Shown one piece after another: positions 1-8,661 of a DNA stretch of 64,000 nucleotides (within the stretch, counting starts at the first letter, position 1; each line of letters begins with the position of its first letter). Both the position numbers and the translations under genes were made by a program. The stretch is from JAXGPX01 sp040766745 (lineage in GTDB: Bacteria > Bacillota > Sulfobacillia > Fermentithermobacillales > Fermentithermobacillaceae). Below the pieces are notes generated by a model. It worked only from the letters and a program-made list of their open reading frames with translations. It was not told the origin of the DNA and searched no databases. The stretch spans positions 18,041 through 82,040 of the forward strand of contig JAXGPX010000009.1 of assembly GCA_040766745.1 (NCBI GenBank). The letters are read 5' to 3'.

Positions 1-478
1 TGTGGTAGGCCACTAAGCCTGTGGATAGGGCAACATCGCTCGGGAGTGGCCTATGTGGTAGGCCACCAGGCCCGTGGATAGGGCAACATTGCTCAGGAGT
101 GGCCTATGTGGTAGGCCACTAGGCCTGTGGATTGGGCAACATTGCTCAGGAGTGGTCTACGCGGTGGGCCACTAGACCTTCGAAGTGGGCAACATCGCTC
201 AGGAGTGGCCTATGTGGTGGGCCACTAGACCTTCGAAGTGGGCTACATCGCTCAGGAGTGGCCTACGAGACAGGCCACTAAGCCTGTGGATTTAGCAACA
301 TTGCTCGGGAGTGGCCTATGTGGTAGGCCACTAAGCCCGCGGATTGGGCAACATTGCTCGTGAGCGGCCTATGTGGTAGGCCACTAAAGCCTGTGGATAG
401 GGCAACATTGCTCAGGAGTGGCCTATGTGGTAGGCCACTAGGCCCGCGGATTGGGCTACATCATCATGGAGGTGCGGA
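1..478. repeat. 53-bp tandem repeat array, nine units
   Basis: Unit boundaries fall at 1, 54, 107, 160, 213, 266, 319, 372 and 426, so the period is 53 bp with one 54-bp step. At most junctions the arms GTGGCCTA and TAGGCCAC face each other across a 5-nt loop (TGTGG in most copies), so the array can form a row of regularly spaced hairpins. Between them lies a variable GCAACATYGCTC stretch. The array may extend left of the window. No convincing coding frame was found; the open frame through it merely translates the repeat. Confidence 0.9.
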
Positions 479-629
479 CCAAATCCGGGACTTGAAAAGA
501 AAGGGTGATGCCGTTGTATACTGCTGGTATAATGGCTTGGAGAATTTGGCTCAAAGCCAACAGGTTTTAGAGCGGGATTGCGCAGATGGAATGATGAGAC
601 AACTTTCCTTATGAAAGGAGGCGCCGGTA

Positions 630-1826
630 TTGCCCAGGCCAAGAGTTGCTGTTGCCATGTCAGGTGGGGTAGACAGTTCCCTTGCATGCTCACTTCTGGT
701 TGAACAGGGTTTCGAAGTGATAGGGCTTACTATGAAACTCCTGGCTAACCCTCCTTCCCAGGGTGATCCGGTTGCTAAACCTTGTTGTACTCTGGAGATG
801 GCTGAGGATGCCAGGCGAATTTGCTATGACCTGGGCATTCCCCATTACACCATAAACCTGGTTGAAGAATTCGAAGAAGAAGTGATAACCCCTTTTGTTG
901 AAGACTACCGCAGGGGCAGGACTCCTAATCCGTGTCTTGTGTGTAACAGCAAGTTTAAGTTTGGTCACCTTCTCGACAGGGCACGCGAGATAGGTGCCGA
1001 ATATCTGGCTACAGGGCATTATGTAAAGGCCGGGCAAATAATAGGAACAGACAGAGGCTTTGTGGAGAATCACATCCTGGCAGCACCGTCCGGCACGCAA
1101 TCGGGCACGCAATCCGGCATTAAAGAGGCCAGGCCCAGGACCCTTTTGGCCAGAGGCACAGATAAGGGGAAGGACCAGAGCTACGCCCTTTACGGCCTTA
1201 CCCAGGATATGTTGAGGCACGCAATGTTCCCCCTAGGGAATCTTACAAAGCAGCATGTACGCCAGATGGCATCTCAGAGAGGGCTGGTTACAGCAGAAAA
1301 GCCGGAAAGCCAGGAGATCTGTTTCGTTACACAGGGGAGCTACAGGGAGTTTTTGGAAGAGCGGAGGGTAAGAAGCCTTCCTGGCCTGGTTGTAGATACA
1401 TCAGGCAAAGTGCTTGGGCACCACAATGGCCTTGCTTTTTATACAGTTGGCCAGAGAAAAGGGCTGGGAATTTCGAGTCCGTATCCGCTATATGTGGTTG
1501 GCATCGATGTAGACGAAAACAAAGTAATCGCAGGCGAGCGCAGTGAAGCGTATGCCGAAGGTTGTTACATAGAAGATGTGAACTTCATTATGGCAGACTA
1601 CCCGGATTCCCCTGTAGAGGGTACTTGCATGGTTCGTTACAGGGGCAGAGAGGTTCCTGCAACTCTGATTCCATGCAATGGAGGCCCATACCAGGGATTG
1701 TCGGGCCGAGGCCGTGCATTGGTGAGATTCAGCCGGCCTCAGTTTGCAGTTACGCCAGGGCAGGCTCTTGTTTTCTACCAGGGTGAATTTGTGTATGGCG
1801 GAGGCACAATAGCTGAGAAAGCGTAG
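630..1826 (+). CDS. mnmA: tRNA-uridine 2-sulfurtransferase MnmA
   Basis: MnmA thiolates U34 of the tRNAs for Lys, Glu and Gln in the cytoplasm, using ATP and persulfide sulfur. The PP-loop motif SGGVDSS is at residues 11-17, the catalytic cysteine is Cys102 (PNPC) and the second is Cys231 (ESQEIC). The start is TTG, chosen because AAAGGAGG lies eight bases upstream and the protein begins immediately before the PP-loop, as in the family. At 398 residues it is about 35 longer than usual. The excess lies mainly at residues 139-168, where a short SGTQ repeat is inserted. The family call is firm; the function of the insertion is unknown. Confidence 0.96.
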   Translation: MPRPRVAVAMSGGVDSSLACSLLVEQGFEVIGLTMKLLANPPSQGDPVAKPCCTLEMAEDARRICYDLGIPHYTINLVEEFEEEVITPFVEDYRRGRTPNPCLVCNSKFKFGHLLDRAREIGAEYLATGHYVKAGQIIGTDRGFVENHILAAPSGTQSGTQSGIKEARPRTLLARGTDKGKDQSYALYGLTQDMLRHAMFPLGNLTKQHVRQMASQRGLVTAEKPESQEICFVTQGSYREFLEERRVRSLPGLVVDTSGKVLGHHNGLAFYTVGQRKGLGISSPYPLYVVGIDVDENKVIAGERSEAYAEGCYIEDVNFIMADYPDSPVEGTCMVRYRGREVPATLIPCNGGPYQGLSGRGRALVRFSRPQFAVTPGQALVFYQGEFVYGGGTIAEKA

Positions 1827-1832
1827 GCACTG

Positions 1833-1892
1833 GCGCAGTTAAAGAAAGCACAGTCAAAGAAGGCACAGTTAAAGAAAGCACTGTGAAAGAAA
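1833..1892. repeat. 15-bp tandem repeat, four units
   Basis: Four consecutive 15-bp units resembling GCACAGTTAAAGAAA begin seven bases after the mnmA stop codon. The period is a multiple of three but the stop precedes the array. Confidence 0.85.
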
Positions 1893-1918
1893 GCTTAGGA
1901 GAGAGGGCATAGGGAAAG

Positions 1919-1980
1919 GGGCAGACCCGAGAAAGTCCCCCTACCCATAATCGAACGCACCGTCGGCTGTGGGTCTGCCC
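1919..1980 (+). terminator. Possible terminator after mnmA
   Basis: A perfect 10-bp inverted repeat, GGGCAGACCC at 1919-1928 and GGGTCTGCCC at 1971-1980, is followed by ATTTTAG. The loop is long (42 nt) and the T run is weak, so it could be another palindromic repeat rather than a terminator. Confidence 0.4.
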
Positions 1981-2107
1981 ATTTTAGAAATATGACCAAA
2001 TGCTTGGACTATATGCTTTCAGCCAGCTTAAATTGCCAGGAATCCTCTATAATTTAAAGGCCGCGGATTTGGTCCTATCAGCTATTATACCTGGCGTTAA
2101 AGGCAAT

Positions 2108-2521
2108 CTACCCAACGCCTCCTGCAAGGAGAGTGATAAACGTTCTTGCGTGTCCGTATTCATCGCCTGCAATGGATAGGAATATTGTCTTCTGCTCAAG
2201 GGTAGTTGCCATGCGTGCGAATTCAGCGTACTCGGCTATAGCCTTCAGTTCACCCTCCAATGCCAGTTCCAGATTGCGCCGGAATTCGTCCCGGCCTGCC
2301 CTGCCCCGGAATGGGTCTATTGTAGGGAAAGCCATTGTCATTTTGTCTGCTATCATGGCAGTCAAGATTCTGGCATGGCCATATTCGTCTGCCGCCATGC
2401 TGGAAAGGACTTGGGCAATAACAGTGTTCGGGGCGCTGCTGGCCAGCTGGTTATAGAAACTTGCAGCTTCTAGCTCGTCCTTGATAGCTGCTTCAAGGTT
2501 CTCTTGCCAGTTGTATCGCAA
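2108..2521 (-). CDS. Ferritin-like / rubrerythrin-type diiron protein
   Basis: This is a 137-residue four-helix-bundle protein of the ferritin-like superfamily. The two halves repeat each other: each has an N-terminal glutamate helix (E16, E91) and a DEYGHAR block carrying the ExxH pair (E46/H49 and E121/H124). These are the usual ligands of a diiron centre. There is no C-terminal rubredoxin domain, so electron transfer would need a partner. It stands alone on the minus strand between mnmA and an MFS gene. A role in peroxide or iron handling is inferred from the family only. Confidence 0.8.
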   Translation of the reverse strand: MRYNWQENLEAAIKDELEAASFYNQLASSAPNTVIAQVLSSMAADEYGHARILTAMIADKMTMAFPTIDPFRGRAGRDEFRRNLELALEGELKAIAEYAEFARMATTLEQKTIFLSIAGDEYGHARTFITLLAGGVG

Positions 2522-2617
2522 ATTTGTTTCCTCCCTTCAGAAACAGATACTTGGCTTCAAATTGAGGCTAAAGTACCTTCATGACATGATATGAAGGGAG
2601 AACGTTAGTTGCCTTGG

Positions 2618-3832
2618 TCAATCAGCCCCTGGGGGGCTTGCATTCTGCAAGGCCTGTGATTTGGAAGGTTCGGCTTGAAGTGTTTTGGACAGAATGCCTA
2701 AACAAAGAAGCAGAGAGCCGTTCATAATGAACACCCACTTAACCCCCAGGGCACTGCCAACGAATCCTCCAATCATAGGGCCTACGACAGATCCAAGCAG
2801 GCTGAAGCTCTGGCTTATTCCAAAGGCCCTACCTCGAAATTCAGGTGTAACAGTTGTGGCAGTTAGGCCTTCTATGGAAATTTGGGCACCTGCGTAAACA
2901 AGACCATACGCGAAGCGGAGGGCGCCAAAAGAAATCGTGTTCGTGGCAAAGGCCTGGGGCAGGTTAAGCAGTCCCGAGAGCAACATGGAAATTCGAAAAG
3001 TATTGGCGAAGCTCCCGGCAGAGCCTTTTCTGCTCCAGACAGGGGCTGCCAGCACCGTGGCTATTCCTGTCAACGAAAAGAGCACACCTGTAGCCAGGGA
3101 AGCATCTCCAGTTGTAATCGACATGATGAACGGAGTTAGGACCGGCTGAAGAATCATTACTGCCGCGTTGGTCAGGGTAACAAATATCATCAGTGTTCTG
3201 AAGTGCGTGTTCGACCAGGCCGTTCTAAGATCATTTTTTACGTCGATTTTCGCATCTTTACCTAATGGTTTTGCGACTTCTTTTACTCCCAGCACTACAA
3301 CTAAAGTGGCTGCCCAAAGGGTCAGTCCTGCAACCAAGAACGTAGGGCGTATTCCGATGTAGTGGGACAATACACCTCCAACCAAAGGGCCAAGCACGTT
3401 TCCTGTGGCAGAACCTGTCTTGAGGATTCCGAGAGATGTGCCTACTTTGTCTTCTGGGGTATTGGTTGCTACAAGGGCTATGGCAGATGGGATAAATCCG
3501 GATACGACTCCGTTCAGCAGTCTCAGAACCAGAAGCTGCATAGGAGTTTGAACTATGGATACCAAAATGTTAATGATTCCCATGCCGAATCCTGCGCGGA
3601 CGATCATTACCTTCCTGCCGTACTTATCGGCCAGGGAACCCCAAACAGGTGACAATATGCAGCTGGACATGAATGATGCGGAATAGAGCGCACCTGACCA
3701 TGCTTCAAGATTGGATTTGGTACCCATTTGCTCCAGGAAAACCGGAAGAAACGGGCTAATAAAGGAAAAACTAATAGCTGCGATGAGAGTTCCAAACCAT
3801 AGTACGTACAAGTTCTTCTGCCATTGCTCCAT
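2618..3832 (-). CDS. MFS transporter, probable multidrug efflux
   Basis: A 404-residue major facilitator superfamily protein with about twelve hydrophobic segments. The loop 2-3 signature GSLADKYGRK is at residues 65-74, and a glycine-rich segment (TGSATGNVLGPLVGG) matches the drug:H+ antiporter motif C. It resembles the MdtG/Bmr drug-efflux branch. No regulator is adjacent. Divergent transcription from the serine hydrolase gene leaves an AT-rich spacer of about 300 bases for promoters. The substrate cannot be read from sequence. Confidence 0.85.
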   Translation of the reverse strand: MEQWQKNLYVLWFGTLIAAISFSFISPFLPVFLEQMGTKSNLEAWSGALYSASFMSSCILSPVWGSLADKYGRKVMIVRAGFGMGIINILVSIVQTPMQLLVLRLLNGVVSGFIPSAIALVATNTPEDKVGTSLGILKTGSATGNVLGPLVGGVLSHYIGIRPTFLVAGLTLWAATLVVVLGVKEVAKPLGKDAKIDVKNDLRTAWSNTHFRTLMIFVTLTNAAVMILQPVLTPFIMSITTGDASLATGVLFSLTGIATVLAAPVWSRKGSAGSFANTFRISMLLSGLLNLPQAFATNTISFGALRFAYGLVYAGAQISIEGLTATTVTPEFRGRAFGISQSFSLLGSVVGPMIGGFVGSALGVKWVFIMNGSLLLCLGILSKTLQAEPSKSQALQNASPPGAD

Positions 3833-4128
3833 TATTAAGCCTCACAATCATTTAGAATATAAAAATAAATATCCTGACTGTATTCGACAAGCAACGAAGA
3901 TTTCCTGCTAGCTGCAGGGGTCTCCGGGGATGTTGAGCGATTGGAAAAATCAAGTGTTTAGAGGATTTATTACTGGTACCGCAATTTTCGTGGAGGAATC
4001 GGGGGGCGGTGTGGCGAAAGTCGTTTGTATCTGAATACTGCCAAATTGAGGTACTTGTGGTATTCGCCGGAGTCCTGCTTAATACCAGTATAACAACATA
4101 ACAGAACAAGGAATTGGGAGGGGTTTCA

Positions 4129-5553
4129 TTGTCCAAAGATAACACCGGATTCTTTGATCACTCTACATTCGAAGCATTTGTTGACAAATTGATGAAGGAA
4201 TACGATGCTCCAGGCCTTTGTGTAGGGATAATTTCCAAAGGCGACATGATCTACTCCAAGGGTTTTGGATATAGAAACCTGGAACAGAAGTTACCTGTAA
4301 CAGAAGAGACCGTATTCGGAATTGCATCGGTCTCGAAATCTTTTTCAGCCCTGGCTATTATGCAGCTGGCAGAGCGTGGGTTGCTTTCTGTGGAACACCC
4401 TGTAAAACGGTATCTCCCAGGTTTCGGCCTGCCTGATAATAGTGCTGAATGGAAGGTCAATATTCATAATTTCCTAACTCACACTCCTGGGATTCCGCCC
4501 CTGCCGTCGTTGAATTACGGGATTATCGAAAGCACTGAACTTGATGAAAAAGATAGGGAGGAGCTCAGCGAAGACGAGCTGGCACCTGATAGGCCCAGCG
4601 TTGAGGATACTGAGGGCCTGTTGAAGTTCATTGCCAACCACGATTACCAGCTGTTGGGCCGGCCGGGGCAGTATGTAAGTTATTCAAACGATGCATATGG
4701 CCTTCTTGGTTCTATCATAGAATTGGTATCAGGCAAGAGTTATGAAGACTACCTTCAGGAGAATATCCTTATGCCTCTTGGCATGGCCCATACCACGACC
4801 AGAGTTGACAGAATAAAGGAACTGCCTGATGTTACCAGCCTTTATTACAAAGACAAAGACGACAATCTGTGTACGTCTGAGCATTGGCAAGAGGCTCCTT
4901 CGTTTACTGCTTGTGGTTTTATCAAGTCCACCGTACGGGATCTCTTGTCCTACTTGAACTTATATCTCAACAACGGCACTGTAGGGGCCAATTGTATTGC
5001 CTCACCTTGCTCGATTTCCAGGATGGTTACGCCATATTACCTCTATAATCCCGATGTATGGTACGGTTATGGCTTCAACATAAGGCCGGATTACCAGGGA
5101 GTGACTTTAATTCAGCATAGTGGGTCCCTTCGAGGCGTTGCATCTAACATTGGATATGTCCCTGAAAAAGACTTTGGTGTAGTGGTTCTCTGCAATCTAA
5201 GCGGATTCCCTGCAAGTAAGGTGTGGTTAGGGGCGGTCAATCTCCTTCTGGGGCTGCCTGTTGATAATTTGACAATAAAGAAAGAAGTTTGCCCGCAACC
5301 TGTATCAAGGCTCTTGAAATTCGCCGGCACGTACCGCTCAGGAGAGGGAGCCATTATTAAAGTTCAGCTTTCCGAGGATAAGTTAGAAGCTGAAATCGAC
5401 TCTAAGGCTTACCCAGTAGAGACAACAGGCTGGGATACTGCAGTTATTACCGTTAGGGGAATAGAGAGCCATGTCCGGTTTCTGTTTAACCCCGCTGGAG
5501 ATGTATGGGCGTTGAGGTATGGATCCAGAATTATACTTAAGGCAGATGATTGA
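4129..5553 (+). CDS. Serine hydrolase, class C beta-lactamase family
   Basis: A 474-residue protein of the beta-lactamase/transpeptidase-like fold. The nucleophile motif SVSK is at residues 67-70, the second-site tyrosine motif YSN at 185-187, and an HSG motif near 330 replaces KTG. These three fit class C-type esterases, D-peptidases and PBP4* homologues. A C-terminal beta domain of about 100 residues follows, as in many of these proteins. I chose TTG at 4129 because GGGAGGGG lies five bases upstream; TTG at 4114 is also open but overlaps that site. No signal peptide is visible, so it is probably cytoplasmic. Substrate unknown. Confidence 0.85.
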   Translation: MSKDNTGFFDHSTFEAFVDKLMKEYDAPGLCVGIISKGDMIYSKGFGYRNLEQKLPVTEETVFGIASVSKSFSALAIMQLAERGLLSVEHPVKRYLPGFGLPDNSAEWKVNIHNFLTHTPGIPPLPSLNYGIIESTELDEKDREELSEDELAPDRPSVEDTEGLLKFIANHDYQLLGRPGQYVSYSNDAYGLLGSIIELVSGKSYEDYLQENILMPLGMAHTTTRVDRIKELPDVTSLYYKDKDDNLCTSEHWQEAPSFTACGFIKSTVRDLLSYLNLYLNNGTVGANCIASPCSISRMVTPYYLYNPDVWYGYGFNIRPDYQGVTLIQHSGSLRGVASNIGYVPEKDFGVVVLCNLSGFPASKVWLGAVNLLLGLPVDNLTIKKEVCPQPVSRLLKFAGTYRSGEGAIIKVQLSEDKLEAEIDSKAYPVETTGWDTAVITVRGIESHVRFLFNPAGDVWALRYGSRIILKADD

Positions 5554-5622
5554 GGCTAGATAGGTGCTGAGGCCCGAACACGTGATCGCAGGTTCGAATC
5601 AGCGCTTTTGGAGGGGGCAGCC

Positions 5623-6468
5623 ATGAAAAAGGTAAGGGTTGTTACAGATAGTGCATCAGGTCTTCCCAGGACCGTACAAGATGAATATCAGATATCAGTG
5701 GTCCCTATTCCCATTCAAGTGGGGGATGAGTCCTATAAGGAAGGCGATAGTATTTCCTTAGAGGAGTTCTACCGACGTCTTGATGGTTCTGTAATGCCCA
5801 AGACCTCCAGTCCATCACCGGGCGACTTCATCAAAGTATATAGGAATCTTAGCGAAATTTCAGACGATATTATCTCGATTCATGTTACTGCTAAGGGGAG
5901 CGGTACATGCCAGTCTGCAAAAGTTGCAGCAGATGCTGTGGCAGGCCAAACCCGGGTGCATGTATATGATTCGAATACGGTTTCAATGGGCGTTGGTTTT
6001 CTTGCAATTGAGGCTGCCAGAGCGGCTCTGGAAGGTTTGAATTTGGGCCAAATTACCGAACGGCTTGATTCTTTGAAGACGAGGATAAAAGCTTTTGTGG
6101 CTATACCCACACTAAAATACCTCCAGAAGAGCGGCAGGTTGAGCCAGGGGCAGGCAATATTCGGTTCCATCCTTTCCATAAAACCGGTGATTGAGGTTAA
6201 GGACGGCCTGCTCAAGGTTGTGGATAAAGCAAGGAGTTACCCTAGGGCACTGGAAAGGGTAGCTGAACTTGCCTCAAACGCAGTTTCCAACATTCCTGCC
6301 CGTGTCGCTGTTATGCACGCTAATAGCTACGAAGAGGCTCTCAAGTTTGCAGAATCCCTAAAGCGCCGGGTCAACATTGAGCAGCTCACCATAGGGGATG
6401 TCGGAGCGTCTTTGGCATTGCACGGCGGCCCTGGGATGATTGGGGTTGTGCTTTTGGCCCTAAGGTAA
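5623..6468 (+). CDS. DegV family fatty-acid-binding protein
   Basis: At 281 residues this has the normal length of DegV proteins, which bind fatty acids and in some Gram-positives (FakB) present them to a fatty-acid kinase. Visible family blocks are VVTDSASG near the N-terminus, TSSPSPGDF, the HVTAKGSGT ligand loop, and the PTLKYLQKSGR/IFGSILSIKPV block. The ATG at 5623 is preceded by GGAGGGGG. A TTG at 5608 is in frame but would consume that site. No fakA homologue is in the window, so the acyl-phosphate role is not shown here. Confidence 0.9.
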   Translation: MKKVRVVTDSASGLPRTVQDEYQISVVPIPIQVGDESYKEGDSISLEEFYRRLDGSVMPKTSSPSPGDFIKVYRNLSEISDDIISIHVTAKGSGTCQSAKVAADAVAGQTRVHVYDSNTVSMGVGFLAIEAARAALEGLNLGQITERLDSLKTRIKAFVAIPTLKYLQKSGRLSQGQAIFGSILSIKPVIEVKDGLLKVVDKARSYPRALERVAELASNAVSNIPARVAVMHANSYEEALKFAESLKRRVNIEQLTIGDVGASLALHGGPGMIGVVLLALR

Positions 6469-6547
6469 TTAATGGACGGGTACCCAGCTCCCTGCTAAAG
6501 GGCATTTGAAAAGTGATATTTGAAAGGTAATAGATATAGATGAATAG

Positions 6548-6580
6548 GCCCTGGATGATTGGGAAAGGGCTTATTTTTCC
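6548..6580 (+). terminator. Possible terminator after the DegV gene
   Basis: A short stem, GCCCT at 6548-6552 and AGGGC at 6566-6570, is followed by TTATTTTT. It overlaps the 3' end of the convergent DUF1287 gene. Confidence 0.35.
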
Positions 6581-7365
6581 ATAAGTTCAGACAGCTTATC
6601 CGGATCAATTCTGAAGTGGGCCAGAATTCCCCCTGGCCAGTATACCAGGGCGTTATCTTCGCCGGGATGGGTGGAGCCGTGGTGGAGTACTTTTGGAATC
6701 CCGTTGCGGAACCTTTTGTCTGATACGATTCCTATGTGATCGTACCTTTGACCTAGTATGACTATGTCACCGGGTTGCCATTCTTTCAGGTTTTCGGCAT
6801 CCCATGGTATGACTTCGCCGGTAAGGGTAATTGCGTGGCGCTTAAAGAATACATACAGGTTTGGGACACGGCGAAAGTCGATGTTTGGGTCAGGCATATT
6901 CCCGACCCTTGGATACTCGTTGACTGCAGAAGCAATATCTGTGTCTACCATGGCTTTTAGGTCAAAACCTGCGTGCTTGAATGCGCGCCAAACAAGGTCA
7001 GTGCAGACGCCTTCGTTTTCAGGAGGGTAACCGTCTGCATAGTAAGCGCTTTTGTAGAATGGCCTCTGTTCGACCTGGGTTCTGGCGCCTTCTACAAGGT
7101 CTATAGAGTCATCCTTGCCGTTTCCGTCTTGATCGTGGCTAAGCGGAACCGCCTCGATTTCGAGAGAGGGCCTCAGTAATGTGGATATCCATTGGATCAG
7201 GCCCGGTTCACCGTGCTGCCATCCCTCCCAGTAGAGGAGTGCGCCAGCCGCAAGTATTATTACAAGAACCAGAGTGATTCGTCCTATTCGGCCGAAAGGC
7301 CTTATCTTGATTGGATCAACCGGTACTGGGTTGACCGGAACATTTCGATTTATCCTTCTTGGCAT
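6571..7365 (-). CDS. DUF1287 family protein (NlpC/P60-like fold), membrane-anchored
   Basis: A 264-residue protein with a basic N-terminus and one membrane segment at roughly residues 28-48, followed by an extracytoplasmic domain. The core matches DUF1287: a Y-DGYPPENEGVCTDLVWRAF block with the likely nucleophile cysteine, GDIV, and a HIGIVSDKR block with a histidine. That Cys/His arrangement recalls NlpC/P60 cysteine peptidases, so a cell-wall role is possible but unproven. The ATG at 7365 has CAGGAGTG upstream. A longer in-frame start at 7392 would overlap the end of sfsA by 14 bases. It is likely cotranscribed with sfsA. Confidence 0.8.
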   Translation of the reverse strand: MPRRINRNVPVNPVPVDPIKIRPFGRIGRITLVLVIILAAGALLYWEGWQHGEPGLIQWISTLLRPSLEIEAVPLSHDQDGNGKDDSIDLVEGARTQVEQRPFYKSAYYADGYPPENEGVCTDLVWRAFKHAGFDLKAMVDTDIASAVNEYPRVGNMPDPNIDFRRVPNLYVFFKRHAITLTGEVIPWDAENLKEWQPGDIVILGQRYDHIGIVSDKRFRNGIPKVLHHGSTHPGEDNALVYWPGGILAHFRIDPDKLSELMEK

Positions 7366-7378
7366 CTGGCACTCCTGT

Positions 7379-8410
7379 TCAACGCTTTCCATCGGCGAAC
7401 TGCTGATAAGGTATGGGTTCAGGGCTTAGGCGAATGCAATACGGTGACACGCAACAGCGGTATGCCAGTATCTTTACGCCGGCTTGAGCGGCTTCATCTA
7501 GGGCCTGGGCAAAGCCAGGATCCATTTCCCTGTTAGCCGATACACTTGTTATGTCTTCCCTTTGGGCAATGAAAACCACACATGTATCCAAACCCATTGA
7601 TGAGATTTCTTTTAACTCGCGGAGGTGGCGTGCGCCCCTTTCTGTGGGCGCATCAGGAAATAGGCCTGTACCGTCTATGCACAAGGTAACTGATTTGACT
7701 TCTACCAGAAGAGGGCGCTTACCCGGGCCTTCCAGCATGAAATCAAACCTGCTCTTAGGAGTATTCCTGGCTTTCCGGGTATTCGCGGACTTCAAATTGT
7801 CATCTTTGGCCGGGCCGTCATTACCCGTGCTTGTGCCTGTTTTGACTCCACTTTGGCCTTCACTTTCCCTTGCCGTATTTCCGCCTTCTGTGTCGTTCTG
7901 CCAGTTTGGTGTGCCCAGACGGCTGTCCAGGCGGTTGCTTACTTGATCCAGAGCAACCTCTCTATGGACCGAAGTATATTCGCTGAACTCGCCGAGTGCT
8001 CCTTCTGTTGCGGCCTGCTCAAAAAGGCGGTTAGGATACCTTGTGTCGACGCACACCCAAATATCGTCAAAGCCGGCAAGGACCAGGTCATATTGGGTCT
8101 TTCGCTTGATTGAGCTGAGTTGGGCATTTATGTTTCTGACCATGACCCGATTTTCGGGGAACAGCAATTCTTCCAGCCTGCCGGGATCAGGCACATGGGC
8201 TTGTATTGTTTGCCCGGCTAAGTCCACTACTGCAAGAAATCTGTTAGGACGGGAAATAAGCCTGCCTTCTGCAAGATTGCCCAGTGGAATGGAAACGCCC
8301 TGGGTTTGGGGCATAGAACATGCCGTACTCTTGCCGCCGGAAAAGCTGTTGTGCGAATTCTTCCCCAGCCTGCACGTATTTTGGTTGGATATCTGATTGT
8401 TTGTGCCCAT
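7379..8410 (-). CDS. sfsA: SfsA family DNA-binding / sugar-fermentation stimulation protein
   Basis: The conserved SfsA blocks are present: the RLISRPNRF N-terminal OB-like region, AHVPDPGRLEELL, a nuclease-like region with FDFML and VEVKSVTL, ERGARHLRELK, and the FIAQRED block near the C-terminus. At 343 residues it is about 100 longer than typical SfsA. One part is an N-terminal extension of about 40 residues. The other is a hydrophilic insertion of about 55 residues (Gly/Asn/Thr/Lys-rich) between the REVALD and FDFML blocks. The start at 8410 has no clear ribosome binding site; ATG at 8314 is an alternative that removes the extension. In vivo function is poorly known. Confidence 0.88.
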   Translation of the reverse strand: MGTNNQISNQNTCRLGKNSHNSFSGGKSTACSMPQTQGVSIPLGNLAEGRLISRPNRFLAVVDLAGQTIQAHVPDPGRLEELLFPENRVMVRNINAQLSSIKRKTQYDLVLAGFDDIWVCVDTRYPNRLFEQAATEGALGEFSEYTSVHREVALDQVSNRLDSRLGTPNWQNDTEGGNTARESEGQSGVKTGTSTGNDGPAKDDNLKSANTRKARNTPKSRFDFMLEGPGKRPLLVEVKSVTLCIDGTGLFPDAPTERGARHLRELKEISSMGLDTCVVFIAQREDITSVSANREMDPGFAQALDEAAQAGVKILAYRCCVSPYCIRLSPEPIPYQQFADGKR

Positions 8411-8455
8411 ATCACTAGTGTGACATTTAAGCGTAGTGTGTTCAAGTATCTTACT

Positions 8456-8578
8456 GCCGGGTTATCCGGCATAGGCATATAGGTGAGCGATTTTCATAAG
8501 TGCCGGGTTATCCGGCGGAAAAAAGAAGTGTGTGTTGGAGGGGCGGTATTTCCCGGAAAAGTGCGCGGGCTATCCGGC
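8456..8578. repeat. Three copies of a short palindrome (GCCGG-GTTAT-CCGGC)
   Basis: GCCGGGTTATCCGGC occurs at 8456-8470 and 8502-8516. A degenerate copy is at 8564-8578. Each perfect copy is a 5-bp inverted repeat around a 5-nt loop. They lie in the spacer between the divergent sfsA and homoserine dehydrogenase genes. Confidence 0.75.
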
Positions 8579-8661
8579 ACCAAAAGTTCTTCCTTTCAGC
8601 AATTCAGGGTATAATCGAGCGGGATGCACAGAGAAATTCAGAGGCAAGAAGGAATAGGGAT

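Noticed and set aside
354..614. 86-residue open frame upstream of mnmA
   Set aside because: It is mostly a translation of the 53-bp repeat (repeated GLCGRPL) and has no ribosome binding site.
5581..5606. GCAGGTTCGAATCAGCGC resembles a tRNA T-arm
   Set aside because: No anticodon arm, D-arm or acceptor can be built around it; it is probably chance just upstream of the DegV gene.
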